Origin: Actinomycetes bacterium
Lineage (GTDB): Bacteria > Actinomycetota > Acidimicrobiia > Spongiisociales > UBA4744
DNA: 6,520 nucleotides
Direction of reading: 5' to 3'
Assembly: GCA_024641205.1 (NCBI GenBank)
Contig: JAHEDM010000158.1
Coordinates: 1-6,520 of the forward strand
Below are positions 1-5,332 of the stretch, one piece after another; the stretch's first letter is position 1, and the number at the start of each line of letters is the position of its first letter. The notes under the pieces were generated by a model, which saw nothing but the letters and a program-made list of their open reading frames with translations, was not told the DNA's origin and made no database searches. The translations under genes were made by a program, and so were the position numbers.

Positions 1-390
1 TCCTGCACGGTCCACGCCAACTCCGCCCGTGAGGCGCTCAATGCAATTGTCAATACCGCTCTCATGGCCGGCGAGAACGTCACCGAACCGGTAGTTCGCA
101 AGGTGTTTGCCAACACCATCGATTTCGTCATTCATCTGGATCGTGACCCGATCACCAGGGGCCGGGACGGCATCCGGCGGCAAGTCCTCGAGATCCTGGC
201 GGTCGCTCCTTCCTTGACGGGTGACGACTTCACAACCGACCATATTTTCAACCGGAAGGCGCTGGGGGACCCATTGCGATGGACCGGGCTCCTACCACCG
301 CAGTCAACGGTCGATCTGATCGAACGGGCCCTGGCCGGAAGCGCACACACCCTCCATTCGATCTGTCAAGGCCTGACCACCCCACTATGA
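1..390 (+). CDS. tadA: TadA/CpaF-family pilus assembly ATPase, C-terminal fragment (5' end outside window)
   Basis: The frame is open from the first base and ends at TGA 388-390, giving the last 129 residues of a protein that begins upstream. TadA/CpaF is the cytoplasmic hexameric ATPase that powers Tad (Flp) pilus assembly. Visible here is the family segment TVHANSAREAL near residues 3-13, which follows the Walker B/His box region in secretion ATPases. It is followed by the usual helix with LMAGENV and the arginine-bearing strand RRQVLEILAV (residues about 79-88). The Walker A and B motifs themselves lie outside the window. The rest of the C-terminus is a normal low-conservation tail, so the gene looks intact at this end. 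The stop overlaps the next start by 4 bp (ATGA), which indicates translational coupling to tadB. CpaF is the same family under the Caulobacter name; a type II or DNA-uptake GspE homologue is less likely given the following genes. Confidence 0.9.
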   Translation, partial: SCTVHANSAREALNAIVNTALMAGENVTEPVVRKVFANTIDFVIHLDRDPITRGRDGIRRQVLEILAVAPSLTGDDFTTDHIFNRKALGDPLRWTGLLPPQSTVDLIERALAGSAHTLHSICQGLTTPL

Positions 391-1283
391 GACTGCTTGC
401 TGCTCTTCTGGCTGGGGTTTCTGTCTATCTGGCGGTCGGCCATCTAACCGGTTTTGCACCTGAGCTGAGATGGCGAGTCGACAAAGAGCCTTCCGGTCTC
501 AATGGCCGGCAGCTGTGGTTGACCCAAGCGGGCGCACGACTCTCATTCGGAGAATTTCTGCTCTGGTCGGTTCTGCTCGGTGCCTTCGCCTTCCTCGTGG
601 GTATCGCGCTGACCCGTGTCTTTTGGGTTGCGATACCGCCGGCGTTGGCGGTCGCCGTCCTTCCTCGTTGGTACTACGGGCGTCGGCGACTTCGAAGGTT
701 GAATGAGGTGCACGAGGCTTGGCCGGACGGACTTCGACATATCGTGGCGTCGCTTCGAACCGGGTTGAGCCTGGCCTCAGCGCTTGATGAGTTGGCGCGG
801 TCCGGTCCTGCGCCTTTGCGCCTTGCCTTTGCCAGATTCCCGGCACTGTCGCGGACGCTCGGAGTCGACGCGACGTTGGCACTGATTCGAGAGGAGTTGG
901 CAGACCCCACCTCTGACCGCGTCATTGAGATTCTGGCGGTGGCCTATGAGCGCGGCGGGTCGATTGTTCCAGACGTTCTGGCGGATCTGTCCGATGCGAC
1001 CATCAGAGATCTCCGTACGGTCGAGGAGATCCGTACCAATGCCCTAGAACAGCGAATCAACGGGCGCATCGTCTTTGTGGTTCCTTGGCTGGTACTCCTG
1101 CTGCTCACCTCGAGACCGGGTCCGTTTCGCGATTTCTACCGCTCGTCGGCAGGAGTCATCGTCATTGTCGTCGGCGCTTTGGTGAGCTTGGTCGGGGCCT
1201 GGCTGGTGGCAAGGTTGAGCCGGGATACCATCGAACCGCGAGTGCTCGGTTCTTCGGCATCAGGAACGGGACTGAGCCCATGA
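387..1283 (+). CDS. tadB: TadB-like inner-membrane platform protein (T2SSF domain)
   Basis: This 298-residue membrane protein is predicted to form, with TadC, the inner-membrane platform on which the TadA ATPase acts during pilus assembly. A hydrophobic N-terminal segment lies at residues 1-20. A second hydrophobic block, long enough for one or two helices, covers about 55-93. The cytoplasmic T2SSF domain starts with the typical WPDGLRHIVASLRTGLSL stretch (about 112-129), and hydrophobic helices follow at about 227-242 and 255-276. Length and topology fit TadB. The ATG at 387 was chosen because it overlaps the tadA stop as ATGA and begins directly with the membrane segment. An in-frame upstream start at 279 would add 36 polar residues encoded inside tadA and is unlikely. 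There is no strong Shine-Dalgarno, consistent with coupling. The 3' end overlaps tadC, again by ATGA. The TadB/TadC assignment rests mainly on gene order, since both belong to the same domain family. Confidence 0.88.
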   Translation: MRLLAALLAGVSVYLAVGHLTGFAPELRWRVDKEPSGLNGRQLWLTQAGARLSFGEFLLWSVLLGAFAFLVGIALTRVFWVAIPPALAVAVLPRWYYGRRRLRRLNEVHEAWPDGLRHIVASLRTGLSLASALDELARSGPAPLRLAFARFPALSRTLGVDATLALIREELADPTSDRVIEILAVAYERGGSIVPDVLADLSDATIRDLRTVEEIRTNALEQRINGRIVFVVPWLVLLLLTSRPGPFRDFYRSSAGVIVIVVGALVSLVGAWLVARLSRDTIEPRVLGSSASGTGLSP

Positions 1284-2248
1284 GCGACCTAGCACGGGTG
1301 CTCCTGGCAGCGACCTTGACGGGAATCGCGACTGCGGCCGGAGTGTACGTTCTGGTTCATCCGACAGTTCGCCTGAGTGGCCGGCTCCGCCCATATACCA
1401 CGGTCAGCCGCAATGTCCTGGGGAGCAGCATGTCGCCGCTCCAATGGGGGACCGGGACCGGTTCAATCAGCCAGACGGCGCTAGGCCGGTTGCTGGCACC
1501 GCCCCTTTTGGCTTTGGCCTCGCGGGTCGGGTCCTTTCTGGAAGCAACCAGCGAAGAGCAACTGACAATCAAGATCCGGCAGGCAGGCCTATTCTCCGGC
1601 ACCGAACCGTCGCAGCGCGTGCAGGAGTACCGGATGCGACAGTTCGCGACGGCGGTCGCAGGGGCCGTGGGAGCTGTTGTGTTGGGATTCTTGCTGGCGA
1701 GACCGACACTTCTGGTCTTGATTCTTGCAACCACCGGGTTCGCCGGGGGAGCAGCCTATTGGAGAAGCCGGATCGATCGAGCTATCGAGGAACGTCGATC
1801 TCGCATGGAGATCGAGTTGTACACGATCAACCAACAACTGGCGTTGCGGGTCCGCATCGGCGGTGGCGTCATCTCAGCCGTCCGCCAACTCGTAGGCCGG
1901 GGCCAGGGAGCGGTCATCGCCGAGCTCGGCGAAGCGATGAGGATGATCCAGGGTGGTATGCCCGCCTCACAGGCCTTTTGGCGTCTAGCAGAGATGACTC
2001 CTGAACCGCACGCCGCCAGGATGTATCAACTCCTTGCTTCGTCAGAGGAACGCGGATCCGATCTGGCAGATGCTCTCCTGGCAATGAGTGAAGACATTCG
2101 CGAGGACCGTCGGGAGGCCCTGCGGGCACTAGCTACGAAGCGACGGGCGGCGATGCTTGTTCCGATCGTGGGATTGTTGGCGCCCATCATGATTCTTTTC
2201 GTCGGGGCTCCCCTTCCTTGGATTGTGTTCCGGGGACTGGGCGGGTGA
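1280..2248 (+). CDS. tadC: TadC-like inner-membrane platform protein (T2SSF domain)
   Basis: This 322-residue protein is predicted to be the second integral-membrane platform subunit of the Tad pilus machine. Hydrophobic segments lie at about residues 5-27, 122-140, 142-160 and 292-317. The T2SSF domain lies at about 178-303 and ends in the family-typical run ASSEERGSDLADAL (253-266), a charged helix, and AMLVPIVGLLAPIMILF (291-307) leading into the final membrane helix. The ATG at 1280 overlaps the tadB TGA by 4 bp; in-frame upstream starts would lie inside tadB and give an arginine-rich non-membrane extension, so they were rejected. Residues about 40-65 form a Ser/Thr/Gly-rich linker that need not be conserved. 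A 43-bp gap separates its stop from the pilin gene, the largest gap in the operon, which might hold an internal transcript start or processing site. No such signal could be recognised. Confidence 0.88.
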   Translation: MSDLARVLLAATLTGIATAAGVYVLVHPTVRLSGRLRPYTTVSRNVLGSSMSPLQWGTGTGSISQTALGRLLAPPLLALASRVGSFLEATSEEQLTIKIRQAGLFSGTEPSQRVQEYRMRQFATAVAGAVGAVVLGFLLARPTLLVLILATTGFAGGAAYWRSRIDRAIEERRSRMEIELYTINQQLALRVRIGGGVISAVRQLVGRGQGAVIAELGEAMRMIQGGMPASQAFWRLAEMTPEPHAARMYQLLASSEERGSDLADALLAMSEDIREDRREALRALATKRRAAMLVPIVGLLAPIMILFVGAPLPWIVFRGLGG

Positions 2249-2280
2249 CGGCGGTGATAGTGATCGAACGAGAGATGAGA

Positions 2281-2286
2281 AAGGGG
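2281..2286 (+). promoter_or_regulatory. Ribosome binding site of the Flp-like pilin gene
   Basis: AAGGGG lies 5 nt before ATG 2292. It supports this start over the other in-frame possibilities upstream, which fall inside tadC. The pilin does not overlap the preceding gene and so needs its own initiation signal, which fits the need for many pilin copies. Confidence 0.55.
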
Positions 2287-2291
2287 CAGGG

Positions 2292-2504
2292 ATGAACGAT
2301 GCAGTAGGGAAGATGTGGCAAACGCTGCACGGAACGTTGGCCGGCGCATGGGATGGAGATGACGGGTTCCAAACGGCGGAAGCAATCGCCATTGCGGCCG
2401 TCGGCATCATCGTCCTGGCTGCCATCTTGGCAGTGCTGCAGGTTCTCGGTGTCGATGTGATCAACTGGCTCCGAAGTCAGTTCGGGATTCCTTCGAGCGG
2501 TTGA
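2292..2504 (+). CDS. Flp-like small prepilin (predicted major pilin)
   Basis: This 70-residue protein is the probable shaft subunit of the Tad pilus. The hydrophilic leader (residues 1-25) ends in DGDDG and is followed by FQTAEAIAIAAV and a single hydrophobic helix reaching about residue 53. Cleavage after Gly25 would put Phe at +1 and Glu at +5, the class III/type IV prepilin pattern needed for prepilin peptidase processing and subunit packing. The mature protein would be about 45 residues, within the Flp size range. It sits between tadC and the tadE-like genes, where actinobacterial loci carry Flp or DUF4244 pilins (as at Rv3656c). The Tyr that usually follows Glu5 in Flp pilins is replaced by Ala, and the 25-residue leader is fairly long. 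The tail WLRSQFGIPSSG contains amphipathic and polar residues. Pilin identity is well supported; its status as the major subunit is inferred from position and size. Confidence 0.8.
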   Translation: MNDAVGKMWQTLHGTLAGAWDGDDGFQTAEAIAIAAVGIIVLAAILAVLQVLGVDVINWLRSQFGIPSSG

Positions 2505-2510
2505 CGACCG

Positions 2511-2918
2511 GTGTCCGGCAAGCGCTTCGAAGGGCAGGCAGGGTTCACCTCCCTGCAATTTGCCGTCTTGGCTTTCTTCACCATGTTGATGTTTGCGGCC
2601 GTTGTGAATCTGGTTGCAATGCAATATCAGCGTGGAGCCGTGCGGGTAGCCATTGACGAAGGTGCCCGCCTGGGGGCCTCCGCGGCTCACTCGGAAGCCG
2701 ACTGTGAGCAGCTCAGCGATTCCATCCTGCGTGGTGACGGTTCAGGACTACTGCGCGGGACACTCGGCGAGGGCATCAAAATCCATTGTGAAGTCATTCG
2801 TTCAGAGATGGTGGCAACGGCCGTTGGCTCCTCAGCATGGTGGTTCGGCGGTCTCGGCGACGTGGACTTTGCCATGGAAGGGCGCGCCGTCGTCGAGACG
2901 TTCGAGGAGGGCCCGTGA
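2511..2918 (+). CDS. TadE-like minor pilin (first copy)
   Basis: This 135-residue protein starts at GTG 2511, 6 bp after the Flp-like gene. No convincing Shine-Dalgarno is seen, so it is probably read by ribosomes terminating on the upstream gene. The leader (residues 1-11) ends in QAG and is followed by FTSLQFAVLAFF and a hydrophobic helix to about residue 37. The next segment, VRVAIDEGARLGA (44-56), is the amphipathic helix typical of TadE-family pseudopilins. Position +5 is Gln rather than Glu. The remainder should lie outside the membrane and contains only two cysteines, Cys65 and Cys93, which could form a disulfide. In established Tad systems TadE and TadF are processed by the prepilin peptidase and are needed for pilus formation. 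The family call is good; whether it corresponds to TadE or TadF is not decidable here. Confidence 0.8.
   Translation: MSGKRFEGQAGFTSLQFAVLAFFTMLMFAAVVNLVAMQYQRGAVRVAIDEGARLGASAAHSEADCEQLSDSILRGDGSGLLRGTLGEGIKIHCEVIRSEMVATAVGSSAWWFGGLGDVDFAMEGRAVVETFEEGP
2904..2910 (+). promoter_or_regulatory. Strong ribosome binding site deciding the GTG start of the second TadE-like gene
   Basis: GAGGAGG sits 4 nt upstream of GTG 2915, inside the last codons of the preceding gene. It is the best anti-Shine-Dalgarno match in the operon. It fixes the start at 2915 over the in-frame ATG at 2837, which would add 26 arginine-rich residues. Confidence 0.75.
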
Positions 2919-3355
2919 AGCTGCACGCTCGATTCACCGATGAAGGCTTTGCGGCAGCCGAGTGGGTGGTTGCCCTGGGATTGATCATGTTGCCGATGGT
3001 GATGGTGGTCGGGTCCATTGCTCCTTGGATCGCCCGGCAGACGATGGCTCGGGAGATCGGTCAGGAAGCTGCTCGCCTCGTGGTACTTGCGGACGACCTG
3101 GAATCCGGCCTGGCATCTGCTGAACGTTTGGCCCATGCCGTTGTTGCCAACTACGGGTTGAGCGGTGACGATCTTGAGTTCGTATCGATTCGCACGGAAC
3201 CGGAAAGCGCGGCGCTCACCCGCGGCGTTGACGTGGTTGTGGAGGTGCGGGTGCGGGTGCCGGCGTTGACCATTCCTGGGATCGGCTCGATAGCGGAAGT
3301 CTGGTGGAATACATCCCATGTAGAGCATGTCGATGATTTTCGGGGTTTCCCGTGA
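2915..3355 (+). CDS. TadE-like minor pilin (second copy)
   Basis: This 146-residue protein starts at GTG 2915, overlapping the previous stop by 4 bp (GTGA) behind a strong Shine-Dalgarno. The leader (1-11) ends in TDEG, followed by FAAAEWVVALGLIMLPMVMVV. Cleavage after Gly11 gives Phe+1 and Glu+5, the canonical prepilin pattern. The hydrophobic helix runs to about residue 36, and an amphipathic helix AREIGQEAARLVV (45-57) follows as in TadE proteins. The C-terminal part holds a valine-rich beta strand (VVVEVRVRV, 107-115) and ends in SHVEHVDDFRGFP, similar in style to the C-termini of actinobacterial TadE proteins. There are no cysteines. It has little obvious similarity to the first TadE-like protein beyond the N-terminal architecture, so any duplication is old. 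It is predicted to be a minor pilin or pseudopilin of the same machine. Confidence 0.8.
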   Translation: MKLHARFTDEGFAAAEWVVALGLIMLPMVMVVGSIAPWIARQTMAREIGQEAARLVVLADDLESGLASAERLAHAVVANYGLSGDDLEFVSIRTEPESAALTRGVDVVVEVRVRVPALTIPGIGSIAEVWWNTSHVEHVDDFRGFP

Positions 3356-3810
3356 GTGGCCGGGTCAGTTTGGCATGCGATCGGGGCTTCACCAGTGTCA
3401 CCTTCATGTTGATGATGCTGGTGCTGGTTATTGCCGTCGGAGCGATCTCAGTCGATCTGTGGCATCTGGTAGCCGAGCACCGCGATGTGGCAGGCCTGGT
3501 CGATGGTGCGGCCATCTCCGCAGCAAGCGCGGTCGATGTCGACGCGTTGCGACAGGACCCGCAGATCGTGCAACTCGACCCCGACCGGGCGGTGGCACGA
3601 GCCTGCAGCTATCTGCAGGCCAATGGCGGGATCGGACTGTGTCCCGGGCCCAAAGCAGAGGTGCTCGTGGGCACGGCCGGCGTCACCGTCACGATGCGCC
3701 GCGACGTCAACCTCACCCTGCTACGGATCTTTTCCGGGTTTGACCCTTCCGCGAATACCTCTCCGATTGAGGTGGGTGGAACCTCAACGGCCAGCATCGC
3801 GTTGCGGTAG
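3352..3810 (+). CDS. Short TadG-like (Rv3654c-type) pilus-associated protein
   Basis: This 152-residue protein starts at GTG 3352, overlapping the previous stop by GTGA without a visible Shine-Dalgarno, and is the last gene of the operon. The leader (1-12) ends in CDRG and is followed by FTSVTFMLMMLVLVIAVGAI, a single membrane helix. The next part, VDLWHLVAEHRDVAGLVDGAA (34-54), resembles the start of TadG-like proteins, where an Arg-containing helix ends in an Ala-rich 'DAAALA'-type segment. Full TadG proteins are several hundred residues long with a von Willebrand-like domain; this protein lacks that domain and resembles the short actinobacterial form at the end of tad loci. Position +5 is Thr, so the Glu5 of shaft pilins is missing. 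Cys85 and Cys97 could pair; Cys9 is in the leader. It may be a cap or tip pseudopilin, which is inference. Confidence 0.7.
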   Translation: MSGRVSLACDRGFTSVTFMLMMLVLVIAVGAISVDLWHLVAEHRDVAGLVDGAAISAASAVDVDALRQDPQIVQLDPDRAVARACSYLQANGGIGLCPGPKAEVLVGTAGVTVTMRRDVNLTLLRIFSGFDPSANTSPIEVGGTSTASIALR

Positions 3811-3902
3811 GGATGCCCAAATCTGATTGGCGGCTTGCGTTGGTTTAGTTGGACGTATGCAGACGCGCTGGCAATTCGATGCGCTTCGATCCCTGCAGCT
3901 GC

Positions 3903-3917
3903 GGGGCAGCGAGCCCC
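3903..3917. terminator. Possible terminator hairpin between convergent genes
   Basis: GGGGC (3903-3907), a 5-nt loop AGCGA and GCCCC (3913-3917) form a perfect but short GC stem in the 127-bp gap between the tad operon stop and the stop of the - strand enzyme gene. Being palindromic it could act for both strands. There is no T-run on either side, so it is not a standard intrinsic terminator. The rest of the gap (3811-3937) shows no gene or clear signal. Confidence 0.25.
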
Positions 3918-3937
3918 CCTCCGACTGAACTCGGCGA

Positions 3938-5107
3938 TCAGACCCCGTCCAAAGCAGTCGCGATCCGGTCGATGGCCTCATCCAAGATGGCGCGCGACGT
4001 GCCGAAGTTGAGGCGCAGGAAACCCTCTCCGGAAGGTCCGAAGTCTCGGCCTTGCGAGAGGGCCACCCTGGCCCGTTCCAGGAGGAACGCGGCAGGATCG
4101 GAACCAACCTCGACCTGACGCCAGTCCGTCCACAGCAAGTAGGTTGCGGCGGGGATGCTCGGGACCAGGGATGGGTCGATGGCTGTCAGCCTCCCTACGG
4201 CGTGATCGCGCATCCGAAGGAGATGGCCGTTGACGTCCCCCAGCCACGGGGATCCATCGGTGTAGGCGGCAATCGTGGCCTCGTAGCCGGGAAGGGAGAT
4301 GCTCTTCCTCTGACGCGTGGGCACCGACCGGATCTTGGCGTGGAGGTCCTGGCTTCCGGCAATTGCATACCCACACCGCAGCCCGGCGAAATTGAACGCC
4401 TTGGAGGCCGCGGAAGCCGTGATGGTACGTTCGGCTGCGGTGGGAGCAACCGTCGCGAAGGGCACATGACGCGCCCCGTAACCAATATCGGCGTGGACCT
4501 CATCTGAGACCACGATGACCGAGTGCCGATCCGCCAGATCGGCGATCGTTCGCATCTCATCGACCGTGAACACCGTTCCGGTCGGATTGTGAGGATTGCA
4601 ATGCAGGTACAGCCGAACTTCTTCCCGGGCAAACGCTGCCGCCAGAGCGCCAACGTCGAGTTCCCATCGCCCGCCGTCGTGCACCATCGGTACCCACAGG
4701 GGTACCCGGCCCGCATCCTCGATGACCGTCCGAAACGGGTGATAAACCGGATCGGTCAACACGATGGGATCACCAGGCTCGCTGAGTTGTGCGATTGCAA
4801 TCTCGAGGACTCGCATGGTATCGGGAGTGATCGACACCATCTCGGGATCGACGATCCAACCGTGCCGACTCTGCATCCAACCTGCAACGGCTTCACGAAA
4901 TTCGCTCGTGGCCATCTCCGGGGGCTCTGGTGGATAGCCGAAGTCTCCGCGTTCGAGCAGATCTCCGAGCCGCTGTGCGATCACCGGTGCCACCGGGAAA
5001 TCCATCTCGGCGACCCACAGCGGGATCACGTCCTCTGGATAGCGACGCCACTTGAGGCTCCGTCGGCGCCGGGCGGTCTCGAGATCCACACCAAAAGGGT
5101 CGGGCAT
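3938..5107 (-). CDS. MalY/PatB-family PLP-dependent C-S lyase or aminotransferase
   Basis: This complete cytoplasmic enzyme has 389 residues, the usual length of the MalY/PatB branch of fold-type I PLP enzymes. Members typically cleave C-S bonds of cystathionine or cysteine conjugates, releasing a thiol, pyruvate and ammonia; some act as aminotransferases. Near the N-terminus is WVAEMDFP (31-38), the family hallmark. Predicted PLP-site residues are Tyr122 in DPVYHPF, Asn174 in CNPHNPTG (170-177), Asp202 in VSDEVHADI (200-208), and the Schiff-base Lys236 in SASKAFNFAGL. Arg365 in FLRLNFG is the expected substrate carboxylate-binding arginine. All expected residues are present, so it should be active. 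The ATG at 5107 was chosen because family homology starts there; longer in-frame starts (up to 5281) add unrelated residues and cross the divergent frame. It is likely transcribed from the 5108-5131 gap. Substrate cannot be told from sequence; methionine/cysteine metabolism is the usual role. Confidence 0.9.
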   Translation of the reverse strand: MPDPFGVDLETARRRRSLKWRRYPEDVIPLWVAEMDFPVAPVIAQRLGDLLERGDFGYPPEPPEMATSEFREAVAGWMQSRHGWIVDPEMVSITPDTMRVLEIAIAQLSEPGDPIVLTDPVYHPFRTVIEDAGRVPLWVPMVHDGGRWELDVGALAAAFAREEVRLYLHCNPHNPTGTVFTVDEMRTIADLADRHSVIVVSDEVHADIGYGARHVPFATVAPTAAERTITASAASKAFNFAGLRCGYAIAGSQDLHAKIRSVPTRQRKSISLPGYEATIAAYTDGSPWLGDVNGHLLRMRDHAVGRLTAIDPSLVPSIPAATYLLWTDWRQVEVGSDPAAFLLERARVALSQGRDFGPSGEGFLRLNFGTSRAILDEAIDRIATALDGV

Positions 5108-5115
5108 GCGGTGAG

Positions 5116-5121
5116 ATCCTA
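5116..5121 (-). promoter_or_regulatory. Possible -10 element of the MalY/PatB-like gene
   Basis: On the - strand TAGGAT ends 8 nt before ATG 5107, the spacing expected for a leaderless transcript starting at or next to the start codon, a common actinobacterial arrangement. No good -35 is visible. The AGGA inside it could instead be a Shine-Dalgarno on a longer transcript; the two readings cannot be separated from sequence. Confidence 0.3.
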
Positions 5122-5125
5122 CAAT
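5120..5125 (+). promoter_or_regulatory. Possible -10 element of the divergent hydrolase-like remnant
   Basis: TACAAT (fits TANNNT) lies 6 nt before ATG 5132, a spacing compatible with leaderless transcription. It shares its first two bases (5120-5121) with the opposed TAGGAT of the - strand gene. No recognisable -35 is present. Confidence 0.3.
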
Positions 5126-5131
5126 CGTGTC

Positions 5132-5332
5132 ATGGATGCTTGGGGTTCTCGCCGGATTCCTGTGGAGTTCGAATCCGAAGGTGCGTTCCTGCGGGGGTTT
5201 CTCTATGAGGCCGTGCAGGGCGACCCGCCGTTCACTGATGCCACCATGAACTGGTCGGTACTTCCCATGAACCGAAGTCACATCGCCGCCTTTTCACGGG
5301 CACCCCGACCAGGCACGACAGCGGGCCGTTGA
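5132..5332 (+). pseudogene. Remnant of an alpha/beta hydrolase-type gene (N-terminal stub)
   Basis: A 66-residue frame starts at ATG 5132 and ends at TGA 5330-5332, directly abutting the stop of the convergent MMPL gene. Residues about 9-24, IPVEFESEGAFLRGFL plus YEA, match the two-strand opening of alpha/beta hydrolases of the dienelactone-hydrolase/acyl-esterase type (pattern V-F-S-G-L-G-LY). The expected next element, a hydrophobic strand ending in HG for the oxyanion hole, never appears. Instead the frame runs through a Met/Ser/Arg/Pro-rich sequence with no recognisable fold, and no serine nucleophile elbow exists. Other frames downstream did not show the missing part either. The likeliest reading is a gene cut short by a deletion or rearrangement near 5230, with the MMPL gene now beginning where the body of the hydrolase should be. 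A short genuine gene or a chance frame cannot be excluded. Confidence 0.4.

Noticed and set aside
1008..1031. Inverted repeat GATCTCC...GGAGATC with a 10-nt loop.
   Set aside because: It lies inside tadB in a well-explained coding stretch and has no T-run or other sign of a regulatory role.
2275..2295. Six-codon frame (ATG 2275 to TGA 2293-2295) whose stop overlaps the pilin ATG as ATGA.
   Set aside because: It spans the pilin Shine-Dalgarno, has no good ribosome site of its own, and such a short frame is expected by chance; conservation would be needed to call it a leader peptide.
3241..3262. Short tandem GTGCGG-like repeat.
   Set aside because: It encodes the alternating Val/Arg beta strand of the second TadE-like protein; three imperfect units are explained by codon bias.
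3815..3831. Weak hairpin just after the tad operon stop (GCC...GGC with a bulge and short A-T pairs).
   Set aside because: The stem is interrupted and weak and no T-run follows, so it is not supportable as a terminator.
4052..4507. Long open frames opposite the MalY/PatB-like gene and, similarly, opposite the MMPL gene (5402-5899).
   Set aside because: They are antisense to clearly conserved coding sequence, have low-complexity unrecognisable products, and are typical of shadow frames in GC-rich DNA.
5108..5281. Extension of the MalY/PatB-like gene upstream to a start at 5281.
   Set aside because: Family similarity begins at ATG 5107; the extra 58 residues resemble nothing in the family and run antisense to the hydrolase-like stub.
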